Assembly: GCA_018653085.1 (NCBI GenBank)
Contig: JABIAY010000075.1
Coordinates: forward strand, 1-64,000
Source of the DNA: Nitrospina sp.
GTDB lineage: Bacteria > Nitrospinota > Nitrospinia > Nitrospinales > VA-1
DNA length: 64,000 bases
Reading direction: 5' to 3'
The translations under genes and the position numbers were made by a program. The notes beneath the pieces are model-generated. The model ran no database searches, was not told the DNA's origin, and saw only the letters and a program-made list of their open reading frames with translations. Positions 30,464 to 40,143 of the stretch are shown here, one piece after another (within the stretch, counting starts at the first letter, position 1; every line of letters begins with the position of its first letter).

Positions 30464-31675
30464 TCAAAATTCCTGCAGGGCCTTAAATTTTTCATTAATG
30501 ATTTCTTTCATCGGCTGGAGCATTGTTTGAGCAATTAATTTATTACCCTCTGACGTAAGGTGCATCTTATCCGTGAATAGTTTGAATTTTGCTTTATAGT
30601 CATTATTCAGTTTTTCAAATTCCACACTCACATCAATCAAAGGAATATTGTTTTTGTGGGCCAGGTCTGTTTGAATCCTCCTGATATTTTTCAAAAACAG
30701 GACAACACCATCCCACCGGCCAGCCATATTCAGGTCCTTGTCTGAAAAGTTCTTTATTTCTTGTGTTGCATTTTCAAATTCTGGGGCAGGGAAAATGATG
30801 ATCGCAGGTATTACCCCATCTGCTTTTGCAAGGGTAATCAATTCCTGGATATTGCTTTCATATTCCTCCTGCCAACCATTTTTACCTGCTACAGTTATAT
30901 ACCTTTTTTTCGCTTCTTCAGTGGGGCCCTGCGCTATGGTCCGGTTGTACTGACTAAAACGGTAATACAATCTTGTGCCCGCCCAGATCAGAGCAAAATC
31001 AGCAAAAGGAACTTTACCCATTTTCATTTGTGAAGTGAATGCATGCCCATGGGGGTCCTTGGGTTTCCAGTAGGAATACATGAACTCTTCATAATCATTC
31101 CAACCTGAATAAATCGTGATTATATCAGGATCAAAATCTCTGACTAAATGCTTGTAATTAAGGAGCAAGTGAATACTACGGTATCCATTTACCCCATTAT
31201 TAATCACCCGTATTTGGGGCTCACCAATCATGTCTTCTAACTGCTGAGGATAGGTCCCAGCGTTAGATGTTTCTGCGCTAAAAGTGGTACTACCCCCGAA
31301 AGAGAATATTCTCACTTCACCCTCAGGTTTTTCTTTAGGCAGGTCACTGCTATAGCGAAATCCATTACTGTCTGTTTGAACGTCGTACCACGTCTTGAAT
31401 CTGGGTGCGTTGGATACCTTTTGGCGGCTTTCCCTTTTAACATTTATATTAGGAGCCTGCAAAAAACCCATGTTTGGGTCCTCTACGTAATACCAATGGT
31501 GGTGCGGTCTGGAATAAAATGTTTCCCCATTTTTCTTTACGAAATAATAAACAGGAACAGCAAGTAAAAACTCGCATAAAGCGAGCCCTAAAATGCTAGC
31601 AACGAAGACTAGCCCGATTTTTTGCAGTTTATCTTTCATACAGGGATTATTGTAGGTTCGCTTGAGTCCCCTCAA
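30464..31675 (-). CDS. Membrane-anchored SGNH/GDSL hydrolase-like protein
   Basis: N-terminal TM; IFSFGGSTTFS, INNGVNGYRS, IITIYSGWNDYEEF, FTDKMHLTSEGNKLIAQ. Confidence 0.8.
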   Translation of the reverse strand: MRGLKRTYNNPCMKDKLQKIGLVFVASILGLALCEFLLAVPVYYFVKKNGETFYSRPHHHWYYVEDPNMGFLQAPNINVKRESRQKVSNAPRFKTWYDVQTDSNGFRYSSDLPKEKPEGEVRIFSFGGSTTFSAETSNAGTYPQQLEDMIGEPQIRVINNGVNGYRSIHLLLNYKHLVRDFDPDIITIYSGWNDYEEFMYSYWKPKDPHGHAFTSQMKMGKVPFADFALIWAGTRLYYRFSQYNRTIAQGPTEEAKKRYITVAGKNGWQEEYESNIQELITLAKADGVIPAIIIFPAPEFENATQEIKNFSDKDLNMAGRWDGVVLFLKNIRRIQTDLAHKNNIPLIDVSVEFEKLNNDYKAKFKLFTDKMHLTSEGNKLIAQTMLQPMKEIINEKFKALQEF

Positions 31676-31729
31676 TTCTCAATCATCTGGGGAAAGCGGT
31701 TGTTATTTTGAATTAAATTATGAAAGGCC

Positions 31730-32743
31730 TCATTGAGGAGCCCTATAAAAACTTTTGGAGCAGGCATTACAGGGTGAGAGACTATAAGTGCCTTCTGCAA
31801 ACTCTTTCCTCAGGCTTCGAAGTTGTTTTCCGTTAAAAATTTCTTTTAATGGTGTTGAATTAATATTCCCCACAACAACTCCATACCCGTAAAAATTACA
31901 GCACGGCAGAACGTCTCCGTCCGCCCGAATGATCAGTTTCCTCCATGGTTCATTGCAGGCAAAGTCGGTTACCTGAATTGATTTCTCGGGAATCAAATCG
32001 GTATTGTGGTCATAATAAGCAGAAAACCCCTGGATTTCTATGTAATCGACCAAGGGAGAAAATTTTTCCACGAACAAGTCGCGCTCATGAGCATTTAATT
32101 GGCTGTTTACAAAGCTTGCGCGGATGGCAGGTAAAACCAGACCCATGGAATTTTTATACTCCACCAAGGCTTCCAGGTTCTTCACCACACGGGCAAAGTC
32201 TCCGCCAGGCCTTACTTTGTCATACGTTTCAGAAGTCGCCGCATCTATAGAAAAAAGAATGCGTGTGAGCCCTGCGCTGACAAGTTCTTTTGCTAAATCC
32301 AAGGTGAGAAAGGTCCCATTAGTGGTGATGAACAAGTCCATGAATTGATGCTCTTTGGCATACGCAATCCTTTCGGGAAGATCTGGAACGATCAGAGGTT
32401 CATCATTGACGCAAAAAGAAATGGATGGACAATTGTTTTTTTCGCCCTCTTCGATGATTTGGTTAAACAGAGAGCGGGGCATAATTTTCACATCTGGATC
32501 GAACTTCTTTTTTTCCTCAGGAAAGCCATGAATGCAGGAAGGACATTTCAAATTACAGCTGTATGACTGTTCCAGCATAAGATAGAGGGGGAACTCCGGT
32601 TCATACTTGTATTCGCCCGCAAGTTTATAGTTTTCCCTGTATGTTCGATAGCGCTCCCCGTACAAACTCAACAGGGTTCTTTCTGTGGCCTCGAGGTTAT
32701 TATCGTAGGTATTTAGTAGCTGGTCTTGAGAGAGCATCTTCAC
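31730..32743 (-). CDS. Radical SAM/SPASM protein
   Basis: LEQSYSCNLKCPSCIHG CxxxCxxC; CNEPWRKLIIRADGDVLPCCNFYG; SPCNACSKSF. Confidence 0.92.
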   Translation of the reverse strand: MKMLSQDQLLNTYDNNLEATERTLLSLYGERYRTYRENYKLAGEYKYEPEFPLYLMLEQSYSCNLKCPSCIHGFPEEKKKFDPDVKIMPRSLFNQIIEEGEKNNCPSISFCVNDEPLIVPDLPERIAYAKEHQFMDLFITTNGTFLTLDLAKELVSAGLTRILFSIDAATSETYDKVRPGGDFARVVKNLEALVEYKNSMGLVLPAIRASFVNSQLNAHERDLFVEKFSPLVDYIEIQGFSAYYDHNTDLIPEKSIQVTDFACNEPWRKLIIRADGDVLPCCNFYGYGVVVGNINSTPLKEIFNGKQLRSLRKEFAEGTYSLSPCNACSKSFYRAPQ

Positions 32744-33882
32744 TCGTCTCCAGAAGGGCTGGACACGAAGGCTTTAGGCCGTCTCCCGCTTTGCGAAACC
32801 ACTTGTCCATCCTCAACCACATCAAGAATTCCTTTAAACTTTCCTACCTGCAGTTCCCGCCCATTTATTTTAATGGACCGTTCTTCCGTCAACACATTGT
32901 CCGTACAGAGATTGCAGGCAGCGTAATTTTTTAGTGCCGTTTGCTGCTTGAAAGCATTTCTTAAGGAACTAAAACTCTCTCCATGCCATATTTCATAAAG
33001 GCTTTGCTCGTTAGCATCTCCCATGACCTTTTTTCTGTCGTAATCAACCTTACATTGATGCACCTTTCCATCATGCGCAATCGTCATTCTTGCCCAAGGG
33101 GTGGGGCACAAGTACCCGGGGTCATGATTCATTTCCATGAGTTCCAAATCGCGTGCTTCATCGGCAATACAGTTGACGCGGTCAGCGATATTCTCCCACG
33201 CTTCTAAAAAGGCATCTGGATCATTTTTGATAGCAGACAAAATGGATTGAACTCGTATCAAAGGTTTTTTCAAACCCCTTTTATCGCGATAATTTTTCAT
33301 GTGAGCAACTTTATCTACAGTTTCATGAAATTTTGCCGGAGCCCGGATTTTTTCATAAACCTCCCCTAGCCCATCTGCAGAAAAACTGATCCAATCCAAA
33401 CCCGCATCCACAAGTTGCTCTGCCAGCTCTGAGGTCAGCAATTCACCATTTGACAACATTGCCACCTCTTTGACCCCAGACTCTTTCGCATATTTGACCA
33501 TATCAAGAATCCGGTTATTCAACAGAGGTTCCCCCCGCCAGCTAATTTTCACTGAGTAGGATTTCCCCTCGATGGCCTGATCAATAATTCTTTTATAAAG
33601 ATCAAATTTCATGATCCCTTTCTTCCCAGGCTCCAGATAAGTCGTGTAACACATGGGACATTTCATCTGACAATTGCTGGCGGATTCAATATCAATATGG
33701 GTAGGAAAGCGAGGCGTAATACAAAACTTAGGGAATACTCTGAATTTTACGCGGTCGATAAAGTGAGCAACAATATTCCCCTGCCGCAAAAAATAGACGA
33801 GTGGATTTCCGGATAACCTGAAGTATCCGGGTTCAAATATAAAATGTTTTTTTACAGTTTTCAGCCACTCAAAAATGTTCAT
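32740..33882 (-). CDS. Radical SAM/SPASM protein, overlaps the next CDS by 4 bp
   Basis: ESASNCQMKCPMCYTT CxxxCxxC; CPTPWARMTIAHDGKVHQCKVDY; YAACNLCTDN. Confidence 0.92.
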   Translation of the reverse strand: MNIFEWLKTVKKHFIFEPGYFRLSGNPLVYFLRQGNIVAHFIDRVKFRVFPKFCITPRFPTHIDIESASNCQMKCPMCYTTYLEPGKKGIMKFDLYKRIIDQAIEGKSYSVKISWRGEPLLNNRILDMVKYAKESGVKEVAMLSNGELLTSELAEQLVDAGLDWISFSADGLGEVYEKIRAPAKFHETVDKVAHMKNYRDKRGLKKPLIRVQSILSAIKNDPDAFLEAWENIADRVNCIADEARDLELMEMNHDPGYLCPTPWARMTIAHDGKVHQCKVDYDRKKVMGDANEQSLYEIWHGESFSSLRNAFKQQTALKNYAACNLCTDNVLTEERSIKINGRELQVGKFKGILDVVEDGQVVSQSGRRPKAFVSSPSGDE

Positions 33883-34073
33883 AGGTCAAACATAGCTTAA
33901 AAAATAAGGCTTGGCAGAGAAAATCAGCCAGAAAAGCTTACGATTAAGGATTATATCATACCTGACTACAAACCCTGACAGACACTAATATATCAAGAGT
34001 ACCAGGGTTGGTCTTAACCAAAACCCCCCACATTAATACCTCCAAATTATACCGTGTATTGTGATTTTAACGG

Positions 34074-35324
34074 CTATAAATGGAGGAAATTGAGGTAATT
34101 CTGCACTTCTTCATTAAATACATCCGGGTAGCGCCTTGTCATGAATTGAGAACCCACTTCTGCATTGCTCCAGTGATAGGTGCCTGTCAAGAGACCATAG
34201 AGATATTTCAAGTCGATATATATTTCAGACCGGGGAGCCATCTGGGGAGATTTTTCTTCAATCCTGCAAGCAGGGTTTTCTGCGTTACAATTCATCACGA
34301 ACCATTCTTCCTGCAACTTCAGACAAAACCAGTAATCTTCCTGATAGGTAAATTTTTTGACCGCATTTTTATATGCCGTGGACAACATCTCGCTAAACGG
34401 AATACTTAAAACATCCAAATCGTTAAAAAAGACCTCATAATGCATTGGCTTTTCACTTAAACCCAAAGTAAAGGCCTCTAATTCTTTAACATCGTAAGGA
34501 TCACTTCGCACAGCACTGGGTTGAAGAGATTTGGTATCGACCCAGGCATTTCCTCCATCCTGTAGAATCATGGCGGTTGAGTCGAACCCGCTTACTTCAA
34601 CAGCATCAGAGACCCCCCGGTAGGGGTTGAGATTATGCAAGTGGCCTCCAAGATAATATTTTCCAGCAAACGGAATCGTAGCTTCGGGCTCAAGCGCATC
34701 ACGAAGTTGCAAGTACCTGTCGAAGAATTGTTGCCTTTTCAGCGAAGCTTTTTCTATCAGCGTTGGACCAATGTCGTAGTAAGTATGTGGATAGGGGCCG
34801 GCCCCAGCATAAGGAAGAAGCGCTATTTGAATTGATGGGGCAATTTCATTGATTCGGTTAATCTGGCTCTCATTGAAAAAGTTGTCATTCATGTTCACCA
34901 CCGAGTGTCCGTTATGCTGGAGGACCAACGCGCTGTCCACATCAAACCATGCCCGTTCATTTGGTATGAGTGAAAGCCGAGTTCCCCCAATAGAGGATTC
35001 TGAAACGATCTCGTGCGGGATTTGGTCGATGCCCATTCTTTTGGCAAGCATATTTTTCTCAAAAGGGGCAACTATAATTTTCGTTTCCGGGTACTTCTTC
35101 AGATAGAGTTTTAAAAATTTTGGATCATAATGGTCTGGGTGGATATGTGAAATATAAATGAGGTCTGCCCGGCCAATTGTCTCAACCGGGTTTTCCATTC
35201 TAGGATAGTGGTACCAACTGCCATCGTACGCCCCATCTGAAAACCAGGGGTCACACAATATTTTCACATCTTGAGTCTCAAGAAGGACACAAGCAGAATA
35301 AATATATGTTATTTTTACGGACAT
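34074..35324 (-). CDS. MBL-fold metallo-hydrolase
   Basis: ILCDPWFSDGAYDGSW, LIYISHIHPDHYDPKF (HxHxDH), LLPYAGAGPYP. Confidence 0.85.
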   Translation of the reverse strand: MSVKITYIYSACVLLETQDVKILCDPWFSDGAYDGSWYHYPRMENPVETIGRADLIYISHIHPDHYDPKFLKLYLKKYPETKIIVAPFEKNMLAKRMGIDQIPHEIVSESSIGGTRLSLIPNERAWFDVDSALVLQHNGHSVVNMNDNFFNESQINRINEIAPSIQIALLPYAGAGPYPHTYYDIGPTLIEKASLKRQQFFDRYLQLRDALEPEATIPFAGKYYLGGHLHNLNPYRGVSDAVEVSGFDSTAMILQDGGNAWVDTKSLQPSAVRSDPYDVKELEAFTLGLSEKPMHYEVFFNDLDVLSIPFSEMLSTAYKNAVKKFTYQEDYWFCLKLQEEWFVMNCNAENPACRIEEKSPQMAPRSEIYIDLKYLYGLLTGTYHWSNAEVGSQFMTRRYPDVFNEEVQNYLNFLHL

Positions 35325-35367
35325 CCCTCAACTTTCCTATTGCCAGGGGAACTTTGCCGGCCTCGGA

Positions 35368-36426
35368 TCAATCTTGAACCAGATCGCTCCATTGAAAAAT
35401 ACTGTCTGGAGCAATATCCTTCGCGGCCTTATATTTTAGAACTTTCTCAATCTCCTTGGGGCTGATACCCGTACCCGGACGCTTCCAGGTAATATCCTCA
35501 AAGCTTATCTGTTGACCGGCTTTAATTTCACGTTTCGCAACCAGGCTTCGACGCGCATTGGTTCTTGCCGCTTCTTCGGTAACAATGGAATGCTTCTCGT
35601 GATCTCCCAGTAGTTGAAAAAAACTATCAAGATTAGCCTTAAATTTCTTAAGGTCTTCCTTATCCATTGCATGATAATGATCATTTCCGGGAAGGGTTTT
35701 GTCGTGAGTAAAATGTTTTTCAATAATAGATGCTCCTAAAAGAACGGCTATCTCGAGATTCTTCATATCTCCGGGCAAGGTGTGGTCTGAATAACCAACG
35801 GGGTATTTGGGAAAGTGTTTCTTCATATCCTGAATCATCGCAAGGTTGGCGTCTTCATCCCGAGTGGGGTAATTAAGGATGCAGTGAAGCAGTGCCAGCG
35901 GATTACCTCTTGACTCGACCCATTCAGTAGCTTCTTTGATTTCATCCAAATTAGATGCCCCTGTTGAAAGAATAATGGGCTTCCCAAATTCGCAAATATA
36001 TTGAATGAATGGTTTATTAGTAATATCAGAAGAGGAAATCTTGAACACATCCATCAAATCATTCAAAAACCCGGCAGATTCCAAATCAAAAGGAGTACTC
36101 AGGAATTCTATATTCGCCTTATCACAATAATTTTTTAGTGCTACAAATTCATCTTTCCAGAATTTATCGTATTTCCTGAACAGTTCATACTGGCTCTTGG
36201 TAGGTTCTTTGCCGAGGTCCCAATATGCCGGAGAATTTTTTGAGACGAGAGTATCCGCTTTATAGGTTTGAAACTTAATAGCATCGGCACCCCCTTCTTT
36301 TGCTTCATCAATCAATCTCTTGGCCAAATCCATGTTGCCTTCATGGTTGACTCCCGCTTCTGCAATAATAATTGGCCTGACGATTTGAAGCTTGTTGATG
36401 AGTGCAAAATTAAAAAGGTTTGTCAT
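35368..36426 (-). CDS. neuB: N-acetylneuraminate synthase family (NeuB) protein with C-terminal SAF-like domain
   Basis: IIIAEAGVNHEGNMDLAKRLIDEAKEGGADAIKFQTYKAD, STPFDLESAGFL, KISSSDITN, ILSTGASN, GYSDHT, IEKHFT, NARRSLVA. Confidence 0.93.
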   Translation of the reverse strand: MTNLFNFALINKLQIVRPIIIAEAGVNHEGNMDLAKRLIDEAKEGGADAIKFQTYKADTLVSKNSPAYWDLGKEPTKSQYELFRKYDKFWKDEFVALKNYCDKANIEFLSTPFDLESAGFLNDLMDVFKISSSDITNKPFIQYICEFGKPIILSTGASNLDEIKEATEWVESRGNPLALLHCILNYPTRDEDANLAMIQDMKKHFPKYPVGYSDHTLPGDMKNLEIAVLLGASIIEKHFTHDKTLPGNDHYHAMDKEDLKKFKANLDSFFQLLGDHEKHSIVTEEAARTNARRSLVAKREIKAGQQISFEDITWKRPGTGISPKEIEKVLKYKAAKDIAPDSIFQWSDLVQD

Positions 36427-36518
36427 TTATTTTCATGACCCAAGTCATCTATTGCAATAGCAAATAATTTTCTTTTGGCTAAAAACATTTTACTGAATAA
36501 ATGTGTTTTTTTGAGTAT

Positions 36519-37232
36519 TCAAGGTTTATTGGCACTCTCGCTCTTCTTAAAAGCTTGCGCGGCTTCAACAATTTCGTGAGCCTCCATCTCTAGGTTCACA
36601 TCCAGCCTCAACAGCTTTTCATAGTCTTGGGGAGTATCCAAATCCACCCTTATTTCAGGGTAATGAAGACGTTTGTCTATAGGGTCAAAGGTACCTATAT
36701 TGAACATTTCGGGGCGAGACCGAATATAGGTAGACACATGCTCTCTGTCATAAGGCTCCTTCGCCTCCTTATGCAATCTTTCAAGAATTGCAAAGGGCAT
36801 GATCTCAGCACCTATGCCATCCGGATATCGATTATTAACCGGCACATTATTGTAAGCGTAATCGTAGTGACCCGACTTAAAAAAAGTAATCAAATGATCT
36901 ATTTCTGAACTGGAAATAAAAGGACAGTCCGCAGATATTCTTATAACATTTGTTGCCTTCCATTTTTGGGCAGCCTCATAGAACCTTTCTATCAGGTCCA
37001 CTTCGCTTCCTCGGAAGATATTGGCACCAAGAGTCGTCAAATAATAAGCTAGGGGATCATTCTCTTCTGTTTGCGGGATAGCAAAGACCAGTCCGTGGAT
37101 TTCGCGTGCCTGGCTCGCCCTGCGAAATACCCACTCAATTACAGGGCAACCCTTCAAATGAAGCATACTTTTATTGGGTAGCCGGCTGGAGCCCATCCGC
37201 GCTTGAACAATGGCGATAAATTTGTCAGTCAT
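36519..37232 (-). CDS. SpsF-like cytidylyltransferase
   Basis: FIAIVQARMGSSRLPNKSM, RGSEVDLIERFYEAAQ, VIRISADCPF, RVDLDTPQDYEKL. Confidence 0.85.
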   Translation of the reverse strand: MTDKFIAIVQARMGSSRLPNKSMLHLKGCPVIEWVFRRASQAREIHGLVFAIPQTEENDPLAYYLTTLGANIFRGSEVDLIERFYEAAQKWKATNVIRISADCPFISSSEIDHLITFFKSGHYDYAYNNVPVNNRYPDGIGAEIMPFAILERLHKEAKEPYDREHVSTYIRSRPEMFNIGTFDPIDKRLHYPEIRVDLDTPQDYEKLLRLDVNLEMEAHEIVEAAQAFKKSESANKP

Positions 37233-37334
37233 TCGTAGCTCTAAATTGGGGTCTTAGGAGCAGGGCCAAGCTCCTATTGACCCAAGTTACTAATATTGTG
37301 CCGAAAAGAAACGAGTCGAGCGCAGGAGCCTGCT

Positions 37335-38957
37335 TTAGCTATCTAGAATACTTTCAATAAGCCTCAACACCTTGTCCTTGTTTTTTTGGAACCGAAACGG
37401 CTTAATACGATCAAAAAGTGTCCTACGGTAATGGGTATCCTCAACCATTTTTTTAAAGGCTTTAAAAAGTTTGGCCTCGGTGTCTCCACCTTTATAAAGA
37501 CCCAGCGGGACAAACCCTCTTTCCGGCCTTGCAAACGAGTGCATTTTCTCCCTTTCATGGTGACTCAAGACAATGGAAGGTATATTCATATGAGCCAATT
37601 CGTAAGTGGTTCTTCCGTTTGCGGCAATAGCAATTTGAGCCTGTTCCATAATATGAGACATTACTCCTGTAACATGGATGTATTCTGCCTGCTCTTTGGG
37701 AAGAGACTTGATTTCATTTTCCAATTCCTTGATATGGGAATAGCCACCCCCTGTAACAAGAAAAATTTTAATCTTCTTGTCAGCACAATAACCGGATATC
37801 GTTCTAAAAATTTTTCGTGTAAAATCGCTGGGATCTGCGGCCCCAAAAGTCACCAAAATGGTATCCACTTTCTTTTTAAATCGATTGGGCCGAGCCTCAT
37901 TGAATTCCTCCCGCAGAAAAAAATATTTCTGCCCCCAGAGAATATTTTTCCCCTCGATTTCCGGCTTGTCATACAATTCATTAATGGTTAAATCAGCATG
38001 ACAGGCACCGGACCCCAAATCCTCAAAATTGATTACCTTGATACCCAGTTTGCGAATTTTCAGGATATAGCCCCGGTTTGTTTTAAGGATGTCATTAATG
38101 ACAAGGTCGGGCTTTAAATCAATAACACGTTCTGTTATTTCTTTTTGGTTGTACACTTCAAGCCAATAATCCCCCCCGGCCAAGCGGGTCACGGCATCGC
38201 GGGATTTTTCGTCACACACAAAATAAACCTCATGATCGGTGATCTCGTGAGCAAGGGTAAGGGCTCTATAAATATGACCCATGCCAATTTGCTCATCCCC
38301 CCTGACCCTGAAAACAATCCGCTTTCTTTTGAGGAGTTTCTCGCAAACCCACCAGTCCTGATAGCTTCTTATCTCTATCAAGTCAGGGCTGATTTCATAT
38401 GTCACAGGCTTTACTTTGCCCGCTCCAAATCCTCTCTGGGCGAGGGAGGTTGAAATAATTTTGAATGCTTGAGACTCTATAAGAAGCTCTGGCTCAGAAT
38501 CCTCTGTCAAAAACTCGTGAAAATTTCTTTTGCTTGTTTTGAATGCGCGGGAAATTTCCCGCTTTACCGGAATTAAAAATTTGGTATCTCGGAGAGATTT
38601 GTATTTCCGCAGAGCTTTTTGGATATCTCGTTCTTCTAGTAGCGGCACATATGGGGAGAGCAGTATCAATTCTTTATATTGCGCTGAAAGCTGGGGAAAA
38701 AGAAAACCCAGGCTTTCAACCGTATTCTGGGTTTTTAATCTCAGTTTTTTTTTATAGCTGTATTGAATGCTGTTTCTTTTGCATATGAGACAGATTTCCT
38801 CAGAGTCTGTGACAACATAAATATGCTCCCCCGGAACAAGCCTCCTTGCCCTGTCAATGGCTCGCTGTATCAAACTTGTCCCGGCCAGTTTTTTCACCAG
38901 ATCATCGGTGAATGCAACGTTTTTTTTAACAGCTGGAATAACAATGGCCGTATTCAT
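37335..38957 (-). CDS. Fusion: degenerate NeuA-type cytidylyltransferase-like N-terminus plus PseG-like glycosyltransferase/hydrolase C-terminus
   Basis: N-term fold-like MNTAIVIPAVKKNV..LAGTSLIQRAIDRAR..IYVVTDSEEI; C-term FRVRGDEQIGMGHIYRALTLAHEI, LVTFGAADPSDFT, IAIAANGRTTYELAHMNIPSIVLS. Confidence 0.8.
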   Translation of the reverse strand: MNTAIVIPAVKKNVAFTDDLVKKLAGTSLIQRAIDRARRLVPGEHIYVVTDSEEICLICKRNSIQYSYKKKLRLKTQNTVESLGFLFPQLSAQYKELILLSPYVPLLEERDIQKALRKYKSLRDTKFLIPVKREISRAFKTSKRNFHEFLTEDSEPELLIESQAFKIISTSLAQRGFGAGKVKPVTYEISPDLIEIRSYQDWWVCEKLLKRKRIVFRVRGDEQIGMGHIYRALTLAHEITDHEVYFVCDEKSRDAVTRLAGGDYWLEVYNQKEITERVIDLKPDLVINDILKTNRGYILKIRKLGIKVINFEDLGSGACHADLTINELYDKPEIEGKNILWGQKYFFLREEFNEARPNRFKKKVDTILVTFGAADPSDFTRKIFRTISGYCADKKIKIFLVTGGGYSHIKELENEIKSLPKEQAEYIHVTGVMSHIMEQAQIAIAANGRTTYELAHMNIPSIVLSHHEREKMHSFARPERGFVPLGLYKGGDTEAKLFKAFKKMVEDTHYRRTLFDRIKPFRFQKNKDKVLRLIESILDS

Positions 38958-38958
38958 T

Positions 38959-40137
38959 TTAAGCTCGCAACTCTTTCAAGACGTCCTGGGTAGATTGTAA
39001 TATGTAATCAAGATCGGAATCCAAAAGGCTATGATGGAAAGGGAAAGAAACCATATTATCGAAAAAATTATCTGCGTTGGGACAATCGGCATCTCCAAAA
39101 CCGGCTGTTTGATATAGCGGATACCTGTTCAGCGGATAATACTGCACCACGCATTGGATTTTTTTATCTCCCGCCATCCTTCTGATAAACTCATCTCGCT
39201 TCCCATTTGTCAACTTAGCGGCAAGAAGATGATAGTTATGACGAGATGAAGGAACACGGTGGAACTCTAACTCCGGGAAGTCCGCCAAAGCATCAATAAA
39301 TCTTATGGCTCGTTCACGCTTTTTTTGATTGATGACATTTATTCGATCCAGTAATTTCAAACCTAAAGCGCACTCGACTTCGCCAATACAATAATTATTA
39401 GGCCAAAAAACTCGACCATTTATTTGCGGGAAATCGACATTCCCCATTGCGGGAATCCAATAGTCATTTCGTTTGGCCAAAAAGGAACAATGCCCATTAT
39501 GCCGCAATCCGGGAACGAGAGCGGCAAGCTCCTTATCCCTGACCATAAGCGCACCTCCCTCACCAAGAGTTGAAATATTTTTATGAGAATGGAAGGAGAG
39601 CACACCAAAATCACCATAGGCTCCTGCCATTTTACCCTCAACTTCAACCCCCAAAGCTTGAGCCGCATCTTCTATCACCAAAAAATTATGCCGTTTGGCC
39701 ATTTCCATAATCTCCGCCATGTCAGCCCCGTACCCGTAAAGATGGGCGACAACTACGGCTTTGGTCTTTGAGGTTACTTTATCCGCAATTGTCTGGGCTG
39801 TGACCACACGCTTATGCGGATCAATGTCTGCCCAAACGATTCGAGCACCACTTTTAGCAAAGGGATAAGCGGATGAAGTAAAGGTATGAGAAGGAATGAC
39901 AACCTCATCTCCCTTGTCAAAGCAACAGAGTTGCGCCGCCAACTCAAGTGCCGCCGTGGCATTACAAACACCAAAAGCATGACGTCCTCCAATATACCGG
40001 CACAACTTTGCTTCAAATTCATGGAGATTTTGCCCTTGAGTCAGAGGATTGGCATTTCGCATAGCCTCCAACACGGCATCTTCTTCTTCTTTGGTATAGG
40101 TGTGCGCGCGAGCACTGAAATGGATTTTAAATTCCAT
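38959..40137 (-). CDS. DegT/DnrJ/EryC1/StrS-family PLP aminotransferase (KdnA-like candidate)
   Basis: NATAALELAAQL, EVVIPSHTFTSSAYPF, VVVAHLYGYGADM, VIEDAAQALG, FGVLSFHSHKNISTLGEGGAL. Confidence 0.9.
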   Translation of the reverse strand: MEFKIHFSARAHTYTKEEEDAVLEAMRNANPLTQGQNLHEFEAKLCRYIGGRHAFGVCNATAALELAAQLCCFDKGDEVVIPSHTFTSSAYPFAKSGARIVWADIDPHKRVVTAQTIADKVTSKTKAVVVAHLYGYGADMAEIMEMAKRHNFLVIEDAAQALGVEVEGKMAGAYGDFGVLSFHSHKNISTLGEGGALMVRDKELAALVPGLRHNGHCSFLAKRNDYWIPAMGNVDFPQINGRVFWPNNYCIGEVECALGLKLLDRINVINQKKRERAIRFIDALADFPELEFHRVPSSRHNYHLLAAKLTNGKRDEFIRRMAGDKKIQCVVQYYPLNRYPLYQTAGFGDADCPNADNFFDNMVSFPFHHSLLDSDLDYILQSTQDVLKELRA

Positions 40138-40143
40138 GATGTC

